From: Pseudomonadota bacterium
GTDB lineage: Bacteria > Bdellovibrionota > UBA1018 > CAIMNF01
Reading direction: 5' to 3'
Length of the DNA stretch: 64,000 nucleotides
NCBI GenBank assembly: GCA_027491115.1
Contig: JAIXWV010000040.1
Location: 1 to 64,000 of the forward strand
Both the position numbers and the translations under genes were made by a program. Positions 43,192-51,545 of the stretch are shown in pieces. Under the pieces are notes generated by a model. It did not search any database. It was not told the DNA's origin and worked only from the letters and a program-made list of their open reading frames with translations. Positions within the stretch are counted from its first letter, which is position 1; each line of letters starts with the position of its first letter.

Positions 43192-43845
43192 TCAGTTGCT
43201 CACAGCAAAGTTACTGAAGAACACTCCCTTCACTTTCCCCGTCACGAGAAAACTGTTCAGCGCATTTCTGATCTCTTCCTTGAGAAAATTGCGCCCCTCC
43301 CCGGTTTGAAGATCCGCGGGTCGTTTACTGTTGAAAAGGTCGATGATGGCATTCCGCACCGGCGCCATCTTCTGGGTGATTTCTGCTGAAGTTTCAGCAC
43401 TTGGGACTTCGAGTGCGATCACCACCCTCGCAAATCGAGGTGGAGTCCCCACACTAGTAGAGAGATTCACTGTGAACTGATCGAGATTGACGACTTGATC
43501 GCCCTTCTTAGCTGCGGGAGCGCCATGGCCATCTCCGTGTCCACCTTCAGCCTTGGCTTCTCCATGCCCGCCTTCGGCTTTGGCGTCACCATGTCCGCCT
43601 TCTGCCTTAGCCTCTCCGTGACCATCGCCGTGGGCATCACCCGGAGCTGCATCGTGACCACCCGCTTGGATGTCCGACACGGATTCTTTTTGCTTGTCCT
43701 TCTGGAACTGCATGAAGACCACGCCGCCGATTCCAAGGATCAAGAGAAGATTGAGAACAGAAAGAATGAGTCCGAGTTTTCCGGACTTGTCTGATCCCGG
43801 TCCTGGATCTGCTGCCGCTTCAGGTTTTTTTGCTTCTTCTGACAT
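43192..43845 (-). CDS. fliL: flagellar basal-body protein FliL with His/Gly-rich linker
   Basis: FliL is an inner-membrane protein around the stator and MS ring. The 217-residue protein has a short cytoplasmic tail, a membrane helix (LGLILSVLNLLLILGIGGVV), an unusual periplasmic linker with nine-residue repeats of the GGHGEAKAE type and seven histidines (residues 64-107), and the FliL domain (VVNLDQFTVNLSTSVGTPPRFARVV). It opens the second block of flagellar genes after the terminator that follows flgE, with a GGGAGGG ribosome binding site. Confidence 0.93.
   Translation of the reverse strand: MSEEAKKPEAAADPGPGSDKSGKLGLILSVLNLLLILGIGGVVFMQFQKDKQKESVSDIQAGGHDAAPGDAHGDGHGEAKAEGGHGDAKAEGGHGEAKAEGGHGDGHGAPAAKKGDQVVNLDQFTVNLSTSVGTPPRFARVVIALEVPSAETSAEITQKMAPVRNAIIDLFNSKRPADLQTGEGRNFLKEEIRNALNSFLVTGKVKGVFFSNFAVSN
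43522..43662 (-). repeat. coding tandem repeat, His/Gly-rich linker of FliL
   Basis: About three degenerate 27-base units encode GGH-G-D/E-AKAE, flanked by shorter HGDGHG units. Copy number in such repeats can vary between strains. The seven histidines alternate with Glu/Asp, a composition often linked to metal binding. Confidence 0.8.
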
Positions 43846-43940
43846 AGCTTGGCGTCCTGCCCTCCCTTATATTTTTGCATGGAGTTTGTGGAATCGACAA
43901 GCCGTCAAATGACCGGGAGATGGAAAAATTTACCGATTGG

Positions 43941-44017
43941 GAAAAAAAGGAGGCGGAGTTGATCGCCCCCGGGGTCCTGGGACCCCGGGACTGACTGGTT
44001 TTTGACGATCAACTCCG
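43941..44017 (-). terminator. strong intrinsic terminator after flgE, with nested stems
   Basis: An outer 12-bp stem (CGGAGTTGATCG, 43954-43965, with CGATCAACTCCG, 44006-44017) encloses a perfect 10-bp inner stem (CCCGGGGTCC / GGACCCCGGG, 43968-43989, 2-base loop). On the minus strand the stem is followed by CCTTTTTTT (43949-43941). It separates the early hook-basal-body block from the fliL block. Confidence 0.85.
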
Positions 44018-44053
44018 GCTGTATTCTATCAGATCAGGAGACTGAACCTAGGA

Positions 44054-45337
44054 TCAGGTCCGCTTCAGGTTGATCACTTCACCGAGGAGATCGTCCCCGA
44101 CGCTGATCACCTTGCTGTTCGCTTGGAAATTCCGCTGAGCGGTCATCAAGTTGATGAATTCGTTCGCGATATCGGTGGTCGAAGCCTCAAGCGCTTTCGA
44201 AGATACCTGACCGCGTCCGCCGGACATCGGAGATCCTACGGTTGGTTGGCCCGATCCGCGGGTTTCCTTGAACTTGTTGCCACCTTGCTTCAGGAGGTCT
44301 TCGGGGCTCTCGAACTTGGCCAGTGCGACCTGGGCCACCTTCAGAGTCTCACCGTTCGAATAGAAGGCCACAAGGCTTCCATCGTCTTCGAACTTGAGAG
44401 ATCCGAGGGTGCCGGAAGCGTATCCGTTCTGAATGGTTTTGTAAGCTTCGGAATTCGAGCCGTACTGGGTCAATTGGAGACCGTCCCCACCGCCCTTGAT
44501 GTCTTTACCGAAACTGAAGTTGATTTCCTGGTCAGGCTTCGAACCCTTGTTGAAGCTGAAGGAGGATTTCTTCACGTTCTGTTCGGCAAGACGACCTTTT
44601 TCGTCGAACTTCAGGCTACCTTCGGCTTGAAGAACCATCTGGCCGGCCTTGCCGCCCTCGATTTCCTCACCTTTGGCCATGGCCTTCCACTCCCACTTGG
44701 AACCGTCCACCTTGTTGAAGTAAACCGTGACAGCATGGGGGGCACCGTTTGTATCGTGAACAGTCACGCCAGTTGCAAAGTGAGAAGTCTTGTCCGGATT
44801 GGCTGCATCAAATTGAATGCTGGTGTCGACTCGAGAATCGAGGTTCGCGAAAAGGTCAACCTTGTTCGTTCCTTTGGCATCAAGAACGGCGCGATCGATC
44901 GAGATGTCACCCATTTTCGAGGTGATCCGACCATCTTCATCGGCCTGGAACCCCTGAACTTTACCGCCTTCACCGGTCACGAGTTTGCCTTCTTTGTCGA
45001 AATGGAATGCACCATCGCGAGTGTAGCTGCGTCCATCCACACCGTCAGTCACGAAAAAGCCGTTGCCGGTGATGGCAAGATCGGTCGGGCTCTCGGTTTG
45101 GGCCAGAGTCCCTTGGGAGAACACCGTGCGGATGTTCCCTACTTTGGAACCGCGGCCGGTGGCGTTGGAAGAACCCATGCCGCCCATGGACTTGGCAACC
45201 GCGTCTTTGAATTCAGGACGAGCGGTTTTGAAGCCGGTAGTTGCGGAGTTTGCGATGTTATCGCCGAATACCGAGAGAGCCTCGCCTTGTCCTTGGATCC
45301 CAGTATAGCCAGTGTACATTGAAGACAGAATACCCAT
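44054..45337 (-). CDS. flgE: flagellar hook protein FlgE
   Basis: FlgE polymerises into the hook. The 427-residue protein has the N-terminal rod/hook motif SMYTGYTGIQGQGEALSVFGDNIANSATTGFK-like sequence (conserved ANxxTxGFK), a variable middle and the C-terminal ...FINLMTAQRNFQANSKVISVGDDLLGEVINLKR. It is followed by a terminator and preceded by a 165-base gap with a leader hairpin and a good AAGGAGG ribosome binding site. Confidence 0.96.
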   Translation of the reverse strand: MGILSSMYTGYTGIQGQGEALSVFGDNIANSATTGFKTARPEFKDAVAKSMGGMGSSNATGRGSKVGNIRTVFSQGTLAQTESPTDLAITGNGFFVTDGVDGRSYTRDGAFHFDKEGKLVTGEGGKVQGFQADEDGRITSKMGDISIDRAVLDAKGTNKVDLFANLDSRVDTSIQFDAANPDKTSHFATGVTVHDTNGAPHAVTVYFNKVDGSKWEWKAMAKGEEIEGGKAGQMVLQAEGSLKFDEKGRLAEQNVKKSSFSFNKGSKPDQEINFSFGKDIKGGGDGLQLTQYGSNSEAYKTIQNGYASGTLGSLKFEDDGSLVAFYSNGETLKVAQVALAKFESPEDLLKQGGNKFKETRGSGQPTVGSPMSGGRGQVSSKALEASTTDIANEFINLMTAQRNFQANSKVISVGDDLLGEVINLKRT

Positions 45338-45362
45338 TTGAGCGCCTCCTTGCGTTCGATTG

Positions 45363-45384
45363 GGGACTTCAATCCTGAAGTCCC
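45363..45384 (-). other. leader hairpin upstream of flgE
   Basis: GGGACTTCA and TGAAGTCCC form a perfect 9-bp stem with the 4-base loop ATCC, 26 bases before the flgE start codon. No T run follows on the minus strand, so a stabilising or regulatory mRNA structure is more likely than termination. Further upstream, AT-rich arms ATTAATAAGA (45457-45466) and TCTTTATTAAT (45478-45488) form a second imperfect dyad. Confidence 0.4.
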
Positions 45385-45502
45385 GGTTTCTGATTCACCC
45401 CCCATCAGTCAGTCAGGGGAGTTTAGGCTTCCCAAACGGGTCCAGCCTTTTTCCTCATTAATAAGACCGTAGCACGATCTTTATTAATTAAACAACTCTT
45501 AT

Positions 45503-45952
45503 TTATAAAATAACTGCACCATCAATATTTGTAAACACATTTCCATTTAAATTATTTCGATCCATCGCCGTGATGACCGTGCGACTTGGAACACTCACGA
45601 TCAAAGCGGCTTTGTCGGTCAGCACGAGAGTGTCTTGCACTCCTTTGCCGTCCGCCTTGGTGATCGCATCACTCAATCTGGACAGTGTTTCCTGATCGAA
45701 CTGGATTTGCCGCTCACGCAAACGCTGGGTCGCATGGGCGGAGAACTTGACCCCCTGCGCGACCTGATTCAGAGCCGGACCGGCCGGTTGAATCACGTTA
45801 GGGCTTCTCGAATCGAGAGCTTTTTGCAAACTCTGATCGAACTCGCCTTTCTGAAGAGGCGCCTCACCCGGAGTCCTCTGGCCTTCCGAAACACTAGGAT
45901 TCGTCGGGACTCGGCTGACATTCGGGTACAGGATCGTATTCATTCCACTCAT
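45503..45952 (-). CDS. flagellar operon protein of the TIGR02530 type
   Basis: The 149-residue protein has the family's conserved half: FSAHATQRLRERQIQFDQETL, LVLTDKAALIVSVPSRTVITAMD and the closing NVFTNIDGAVIL. Members lie between flgD and flgE in many flagellar clusters, as here; the molecular role is not established, though a chaperone or hook-assembly role has been suggested by position. The ATG at 45952 is favoured over GTG at 45958 by a GGAGG at proper distance. Confidence 0.88.
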   Translation of the reverse strand: MSGMNTILYPNVSRVPTNPSVSEGQRTPGEAPLQKGEFDQSLQKALDSRSPNVIQPAGPALNQVAQGVKFSAHATQRLRERQIQFDQETLSRLSDAITKADGKGVQDTLVLTDKAALIVSVPSRTVITAMDRNNLNGNVFTNIDGAVIL

Positions 45953-45970
45953 ATTCACCTCCTTTCTTTT

Positions 45971-46924
45971 TTATTCGTTCGACAGGCCGTTAGGAAAGCC
46001 GGTCGCTAGATCTTCGGAGCCGGATTGTGCTAACTCACGATTCAACTTTTCTTGCAAGCCAGGAGGGAGTGCGTCGCCCGCGGACGGTCTGGATCCGGAC
46101 TCCTCCACCCTGGATTCCTGGATCGGCGCGGCCACCTTCTGGGGGGCATCGGACTCGATCCGGATCACGTTCTTGAAATTCACTTTTTGCGGATTCTTCG
46201 CATCTCCCACGAGGAAGTGCGTCTCACCCCCGTCGAAGGAAACACCGACCACGGTGTCGCGATTGACCGGATCGATCTTGATCTTCTTCCCTTGTGCGTT
46301 TTCTGCGTCCACTCGAACCAGGTAGGTTCCGGATCCGCTCAACATACTGCTCGAGTTGATCCCGTCCCAGTTGTAAACGTTCATCCCGGCCTTCATGGCC
46401 TCGAGTTCACGAGAGGCGACCTCCTCGCCTCTCTCGTCCAGGATGGTGAGACGGATCTTATCCGCGTCTTCCGGAAGAGTGAAATTCAAGGGAGAAATCA
46501 TCCCTTTTTGGTGAGCGAAACGGCTCTTGTCGACCGTGACGTTCTTTCCAATCATGGCACTCATCGCAAGACGGTCCGAGGCCGAACTTTTTTCGGAGAG
46601 TTTTTCGATCGCACCACTGACGTTCTTCAATTGTTCGACGGAAGTGATTTGCGCCATCTGCGTGGCCATCCGGTCGGAGTCCATGGGCTTCGTGGGATCC
46701 TGATGGCGCATCTCGGTGATCATGATTCTCATGAAATCATCCTTGTCGAGCTGCTTCTTGATGGGACGGGCTTCTTTAGGCTTTTCGCCGTAACGCGCCT
46801 GGAGCTGGTTGACGGCGTTTTTCATCGCCTGCTCCCGTGCAGCAGCATCAGAAGAAGGCATGACATCCCCTCCACCTGTCACCGTCTGCATTCCCGTCAT
46901 TCCCGCCGCTCTACCGATGTCCAT
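45971..46924 (-). CDS. flgD: flagellar hook capping protein FlgD
   Basis: FlgD caps the growing hook and is needed for FlgE polymerisation. The 317-residue protein has the N-terminal motif DKDDFMRIMITEMRHQDPTKPMDSDRM-like stretch and the central beta domain with EVASRELEAMKAGMNVYNWDG (FlgD Ig-like). A C-terminal tail of about 60 residues is longer than usual. The ATG at 46924 has GGGAG upstream; the frame extends to a TTG at 46945 inside fliK, which is less likely. Confidence 0.94.
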   Translation of the reverse strand: MDIGRAAGMTGMQTVTGGGDVMPSSDAAAREQAMKNAVNQLQARYGEKPKEARPIKKQLDKDDFMRIMITEMRHQDPTKPMDSDRMATQMAQITSVEQLKNVSGAIEKLSEKSSASDRLAMSAMIGKNVTVDKSRFAHQKGMISPLNFTLPEDADKIRLTILDERGEEVASRELEAMKAGMNVYNWDGINSSSMLSGSGTYLVRVDAENAQGKKIKIDPVNRDTVVGVSFDGGETHFLVGDAKNPQKVNFKNVIRIESDAPQKVAAPIQESRVEESGSRPSAGDALPPGLQEKLNRELAQSGSEDLATGFPNGLSNE

Positions 46925-46937
46925 CGTCACTCCCCAC

Positions 46938-48272
46938 TCATGCAATCAAATCCAGTCCCGAAGCCGAACGGTTCCGGACCGAACGACTCGCACGAGACAG
47001 ATTCAGATTACCTCCTGCGACAGACTCTTCAAAGCGACGTTCTTGCCCACTCTCCCGCTCCGATCCATTACCGGAGAATCCACCGCCCTGACCGCCAAAT
47101 CCCTGGCGCTGGGCGCCTGAGTCTGACATCTGATTCGGATTCTGATCCGGTGTCGCAAAAGATGCTGCCGGACTGGAGACGACCTCCACTTTGGACAAGC
47201 TCAGATTCTGTTGAGACAAGGAGTCCCGAAGAGCCGAAAGGCTGTCTTCGAGAATCTTTTTGGACTCCCCGTCATTGGCCTTGATCTGGAGTGAAACCTG
47301 TTGCCCTTGGGTCCGGACATTCATCACCAGCTCACCCAGATGATCGGGTTTCAAACGGATCTTGATCTCTCCGTCCTGCCGGGCCTGACTCAGTCCATTC
47401 ACCGCTCCAGTCAATGAACCCACCGCCTCATCACTCAGACGGATCTGTCCGGAGGGTGCCCGCATCACGGGTGCCTCAAGGGTCTGTGCCTGCATACCCG
47501 GTCGCATCAGCGGAACCTGATTCATCACTCCCGTAAAGGCTACGGGATCACGGATCTCCTGCTCTCCCGCGACTCCGGCTTTCTTCAGACCGGAAAAGCT
47601 CTCTTTGGAACTGTTTTGTCCCAAACCGGCACCGGATCCCTGCTCGCGCTGCTGTCCGGAAAACCGGAGATTCAGAAAGTCATGTGTCGACCAGTTCTGT
47701 GGAGTGGATTCTTTAACGGGAGACTCCTGACGGTCCTCCCCTGTCATCACTTTCAGCCCCTCGAAACTGACTCCCTCGTTCTGCCATTGCTCGAGTCGTG
47801 AAACATCGACCCCGTCAGAAGACAGGGACTTCATGAGTTCGGGCAGGACCACGTCCTGATTTTCAGGAGCAACATCTGGCTGAGGCTCAATGCCCATACC
47901 TTTAGACGAATCCGGAGAAAGTGGATTCTTCCGTGCATTCTCGATCTGGCCCGTCTGCCGCCCTGCTGAATTCAGTGAGGCAGGACTCATCGCTGTTGAA
48001 TTGACCAGACTGGAATTTACCAAAGCGGAATTCACCAATTTGGGATTCCCAGTCTCACTCCGCAGCGAAAGATCCGGTTGGATCGCAGGCATCGGAACGT
48101 TCATCATGGCAGCCTGAGCCGCAGCATTCTCCGAGTCCTGCCGATTCAGGTCCTGCAAAAGCGCCTCTTGGAAATCCTTCCCAGTCCCGCTTTCAGGGGA
48201 CTTCAAAGGAACTCCGAGGATCACCCCCGACAAGTCCTGCTGAACCGGCTGATTATTTATTGGAACCAGCAC
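46938..48272 (-). CDS. fliK: flagellar hook-length control protein FliK
   Basis: FliK measures hook length and triggers the FlhB switch. The protein (444 residues) is Gln/Ser/Asn-rich for two thirds and ends in the conserved Flg_hook domain (GEIKIRLKPDHLGELVMNVRTQ...VSLQIKAND...LRDSLSQQNLSLSKVEVV). The start is GTG at 48272, since AAGGAGG lies 6 bases upstream; the frame opens at TTG 48305 without a ribosome binding site. It overlaps the end of the MotE-like gene by 20 bases. Confidence 0.92.
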   Translation of the reverse strand: MLVPINNQPVQQDLSGVILGVPLKSPESGTGKDFQEALLQDLNRQDSENAAAQAAMMNVPMPAIQPDLSLRSETGNPKLVNSALVNSSLVNSTAMSPASLNSAGRQTGQIENARKNPLSPDSSKGMGIEPQPDVAPENQDVVLPELMKSLSSDGVDVSRLEQWQNEGVSFEGLKVMTGEDRQESPVKESTPQNWSTHDFLNLRFSGQQREQGSGAGLGQNSSKESFSGLKKAGVAGEQEIRDPVAFTGVMNQVPLMRPGMQAQTLEAPVMRAPSGQIRLSDEAVGSLTGAVNGLSQARQDGEIKIRLKPDHLGELVMNVRTQGQQVSLQIKANDGESKKILEDSLSALRDSLSQQNLSLSKVEVVSSPAASFATPDQNPNQMSDSGAQRQGFGGQGGGFSGNGSERESGQERRFEESVAGGNLNLSRASRSVRNRSASGLDLIA

Positions 48273-48858
48273 GTTCTGCCTCCTTCTTGGTTGAAATCTT
48301 TCCAAACGCCATCAACTCGGAAAGTCGCGCGGATTGATCCGCCTTCAGATTCCCGAGAATCTTCCCTGCCTTCACCGTGCTCAGACGACCCAAGGCCATC
48401 ACCGCGAGTTCATCATCCACTCCACCCAGAACCTGAGCGGCAGACTTCGGAGACATCCCCTCGAAAGTCTCCATCAGCTTGTTCACCTGTTCCTCACGAG
48501 CTGCCAAGGCTTTCTGGCGGGCAACCTGCTCCTCGCTTCTCTTCCCTTCCAGCTTACCGAGCTCTTCCTTGATCACAGCCTGCTGGGCCTGGAGCTCTTT
48601 TTCCTTCTCGCGAAGAGCTGCCTCACGTTCCAGCAGCTTTTTCTCACGTGACTCGATGTCTTGCACGATTTCCTCAGAGGCAAGGCATTCCCCGCTCCGC
48701 TTCGGTGCAGGAGTGGATGTCACTTCTGTCTTCGTCTCGGATTTGGACTCCAACTTGGCCTCTTCTTTGGCACCGGTTTTGGTTTCAGCCACACCCATGA
48801 CCACCGGAGCTGCGACAAAGGCCATGAGAGCAAGAAATGGAAGGTACTTGGGGTTCAT
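48253..48858 (-). CDS. MotE-like flagellar protein (MgtE-N domain)
   Basis: The 201-residue protein has an N-terminal hydrophobic segment (signal or anchor), a charged spacer, a long coiled coil (residues about 68-130, REKKLLEREAALREKEKELQ...) and a C-terminal helical domain (FEGMSPKSAAQVLGGVDDELAVMALGRLSTVKAGKIL) similar to the MgtE N domain of MotE-type proteins. These occur next to fliJ/fliK and are implicated in motor or export function; in rhizobia MotE is a chaperone for MotC. ATGA coupling to fliJ. Confidence 0.8.
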   Translation of the reverse strand: MNPKYLPFLALMAFVAAPVVMGVAETKTGAKEEAKLESKSETKTEVTSTPAPKRSGECLASEEIVQDIESREKKLLEREAALREKEKELQAQQAVIKEELGKLEGKRSEEQVARQKALAAREEQVNKLMETFEGMSPKSAAQVLGGVDDELAVMALGRLSTVKAGKILGNLKADQSARLSELMAFGKISTKKEAERAGSNK

Positions 48859-49328
48859 GTCCACTCCTCCTCTTGCGCCAGCGGACCGTGATTGAGGCGG
48901 GCTCGCATGGTGATCAAATCATCCAGATTCTTTTGTTCCAGGCGCGACTGCTCGAGTTTGAATTCCTCAAGGGCTTTTTCCTTCAGACGGTCAATCATCA
49001 TGCGTTCACGGCGAGCCAGGATGTAATTCCGCATCGCTTGATCGAGAAAACGTCGGGACCGGACAATCGCCTGGTCCGCACGGATCAGCTGGTGCTTCAA
49101 TCCGTCGATGTAATCTTCAAGAAGACGGATCTCATTGATACTGGAATCACGTGAAACCAGCTCGTTCTTGGAAGCGAACGAGACCTGTTTTTTATCGAGA
49201 AGTTCACGTTTGACCCGGATTTTCTCCTGGTAAACACGCTGACACAAAGAGAGCTCTTCAAGCATTTTCTGCTCTTTCTGTGTCCGGACCTTTTCGACAG
49301 CTTCAAGATGGAACTTGAATTTAGCCAT
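48855..49328 (-). CDS. fliJ: flagellar export chaperone/stalk protein FliJ
   Basis: The 157-residue protein is almost entirely coiled coil (FKFHLEAVEKVRTQKEQKMLEELS at the start), the length and character of FliJ, which sits in the centre of the FliI hexamer. It follows fliI by 55 bases and is coupled to the MotE-like gene. Confidence 0.9.
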   Translation of the reverse strand: MAKFKFHLEAVEKVRTQKEQKMLEELSLCQRVYQEKIRVKRELLDKKQVSFASKNELVSRDSSINEIRLLEDYIDGLKHQLIRADQAIVRSRRFLDQAMRNYILARRERMMIDRLKEKALEEFKLEQSRLEQKNLDDLITMRARLNHGPLAQEEEWT

Positions 49329-49383
49329 ACCTGAATATGATTTTTATCTATTGTTTAATAAATCGCCAGACTGAAAAGAATGC

Positions 49384-50757
49384 CTACTTGCGGCCCTGGC
49401 TGTGTGAGAAGGCTTCGCCTGAACGGACGATGCCATGTATGAGTCCGAGGCACTCGGCAAAATCTGCCGACTCGCCGACTCTCTGACGCAGAAAGTTCTG
49501 GATCCTGTCGTGAACCGCGATCGCCTGGTCGATCTTCGGATTGGAACCCTTGGCATAAGCGCCGATATTGATGATGTCCTCGGCCTGTTTGTAGACCGCC
49601 ATCCATTCTTTGACCTGCCCCGCCCATTGCTTGTGCTCGTCCGAGGCGATGGCACCCATCACCCTGGAGGCAGAAGCGAGGATGTCGATCGCAGGGAAAT
49701 GATTCTGCTGAGCCAGCTTGCGCGAAAGTACGATATGCCCGTCCAGAATGGAACGGGCTGCGTCTGCGATGGGCTCGTCCATATCGTCCCCGTCGACAAG
49801 AACGGTGTAAAGACCAGTGATGCTCTTTCCGTTGGAGCCGGTCCCCGCCCGCTCGAGCAGGCGTGGCAATTGGGCAAAAACACTCGGAGTGTAACCCTTG
49901 GAAGCCGGAGGCTCCCCCAGAGAAAGACCGATTTCACGCTGTGCCATACAAAACCGGGTGACGGAGTCCATCATCAGGAGTACGTCATTCCCGAGATCAC
50001 GGAAATACTCGGCGATGGTAGCGGCCAAGAAGGAAGCCCGTGTTCTGACCAGTGCGGAACTGTCCGAAGTTGCGACGATCACAACGGATCGCTTCAAACC
50101 CTCCGGACCGAGATCCCGTTCGATGAACTCTCGCACCTCGCGTCCCCGTTCCCCGATCAGGGCAATCACGTTGACATCGGCTGCAGTGTTCCTGGCCATC
50201 ATTCCGAGGAGAACCGACTTCCCTACCCCCGAGCCGGCCATGATCCCCATCCGCTGGCCCTTGCCACATGAAAGAAGTCCGTTGATGGCTCGAACCCCGA
50301 GATCCAGGGGTTCCTCGATCATGGTTCTGGAAAGTGGGTCGGTCGGTTTCCGGTAAAGAGAGCGGTGTTCGGTCTCGACTTCGGCCGAAAAAAGCGGTCC
50401 GAGTCCGTCGATGGGAGCCCCCCTTCCGTCGATGACACGACCGAGGAGGCTCATGGAAACCGGAACAGATGAGGACTTTTCCTTCAACCTCACAATGCTG
50501 TCGTTGTTGATTCCACTCACCTCGTCGAACGGCATCAGGAACACCCGCTTGTCCTTGAATCCGACGATTTCGGCCTCGATCGGTTCGGCGAAGCGATCCT
50601 GCTCGTTCAAAATCACATCACAGATGCTTCCGATACTCGCACCGGGAAGGTAAGCTTCATACAAGAGACCCAGGGTTTTGGTGATTTTCCCCGCTTCATC
50701 GTAAATCATGGCCCTGGAAAGGGCTTCTTCATAACGCTTCGGAGAAAATTCCCTCAT
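49384..50757 (-). CDS. fliI: flagellar export ATPase FliI
   Basis: The 457-residue ATPase energises flagellar export. It has an F1-beta-like core with Walker A GSGVGKSVLLG, RSVVIVATSDSSALVR, the Walker B region DVLLMMDSVTRFCMAQREIGLS, and GYTPSVFAQLPRLLERAG, all conserved in FliI. The start forms ATGA with the fliH stop. Confidence 0.97.
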   Translation of the reverse strand: MREFSPKRYEEALSRAMIYDEAGKITKTLGLLYEAYLPGASIGSICDVILNEQDRFAEPIEAEIVGFKDKRVFLMPFDEVSGINNDSIVRLKEKSSSVPVSMSLLGRVIDGRGAPIDGLGPLFSAEVETEHRSLYRKPTDPLSRTMIEEPLDLGVRAINGLLSCGKGQRMGIMAGSGVGKSVLLGMMARNTAADVNVIALIGERGREVREFIERDLGPEGLKRSVVIVATSDSSALVRTRASFLAATIAEYFRDLGNDVLLMMDSVTRFCMAQREIGLSLGEPPASKGYTPSVFAQLPRLLERAGTGSNGKSITGLYTVLVDGDDMDEPIADAARSILDGHIVLSRKLAQQNHFPAIDILASASRVMGAIASDEHKQWAGQVKEWMAVYKQAEDIINIGAYAKGSNPKIDQAIAVHDRIQNFLRQRVGESADFAECLGLIHGIVRSGEAFSHSQGRK

Positions 50758-51545
50758 GCCTCACCCAGGGCTTTTTCGATGGCGGCCAATTGGGTTTCCA
50801 CACTGGCGTTCATCCGGCTCAAATCCGTCTCAACCTTGCATCCTCCGAGGGAGAGGTCATCCGCCGCATCAATCTGGATGTTTTTCAGATCCGGCAATTG
50901 AACTTTGAGGTGATCCTTGATTTGCTCCATCATCTCGGCATCCTGGCGCCCCACACGGATCCTGATGTGATCTTTTGCCCCAACCTTTTCGACCACATGG
51001 GCTGTCAGTCGCTTCACGTAGTCACGGTCTGTCTGGAGCTCTCGCAACAACACCTGCTTCCCGACTTGAAACACCAGGCTGATCAGAAATGACTCGTTCG
51101 CCGCATGCAATTCTTTCTTCAATCCCTCGAAATCCGAAATCAGTGTCGAAAAACGCTCTTGTAGAGGTTCCATCTGGGCCCGATGCTCCTGTTCGGCAAG
51201 GGATTTACCCTCAGAACGACCCTCTTCGAACCCCTTCTGGAACGCCTCTTGCCTCATTTCTTCGAGACGGGCATCGACTTCGGCCTTGACCATACCCTCG
51301 ATGTGCGAACGCTCCTCTTTCTCAATTCCGAGCAGTTTTTTAGCGGCCGGATGAAGATTGAAATGGGAAGAATTTCCGGCCTCAGTACTCGCCAGTGTCC
51401 CAAAACGCTTTTTCACCTCGCGGTATTCGACAGGATCGGCCTCACCCAGATTCCTCGGCTTGAAAGGCTTGATCTCCACGGTCCGGCTGTCCACCACACC
51501 GGTCTGAAAACGCCTCTGGTTGGGATTTCCGTTTCCGCTCTCCAT
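50754..51545 (-). CDS. fliH: flagellar export regulator FliH
   Basis: FliH forms the stalk that tethers FliI to the C-ring. The 263-residue protein has a variable N-terminus, a Glu/Gln-rich helical part (FQKGFEEGRSEGKSLAEQEHRAQ, with a GxxxG-like pattern) and the C-terminal domain (QVGKQVLLRELQTDRDYVKRL...ISLGGCKVET-like end DLSLGGCKVETDLSRMNAS). It overlaps fliG (TGATG) and fliI (ATGA). Confidence 0.94.
   Translation of the reverse strand: MESGNGNPNQRRFQTGVVDSRTVEIKPFKPRNLGEADPVEYREVKKRFGTLASTEAGNSSHFNLHPAAKKLLGIEKEERSHIEGMVKAEVDARLEEMRQEAFQKGFEEGRSEGKSLAEQEHRAQMEPLQERFSTLISDFEGLKKELHAANESFLISLVFQVGKQVLLRELQTDRDYVKRLTAHVVEKVGAKDHIRIRVGRQDAEMMEQIKDHLKVQLPDLKNIQIDAADDLSLGGCKVETDLSRMNASVETQLAAIEKALGEA

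Noticed and set aside
44123-45322. A 399-codon plus-strand open frame opposite flgE
   Set aside because: It mirrors the codon structure of flgE and has no protein features; flgE is certain from its conserved ends.
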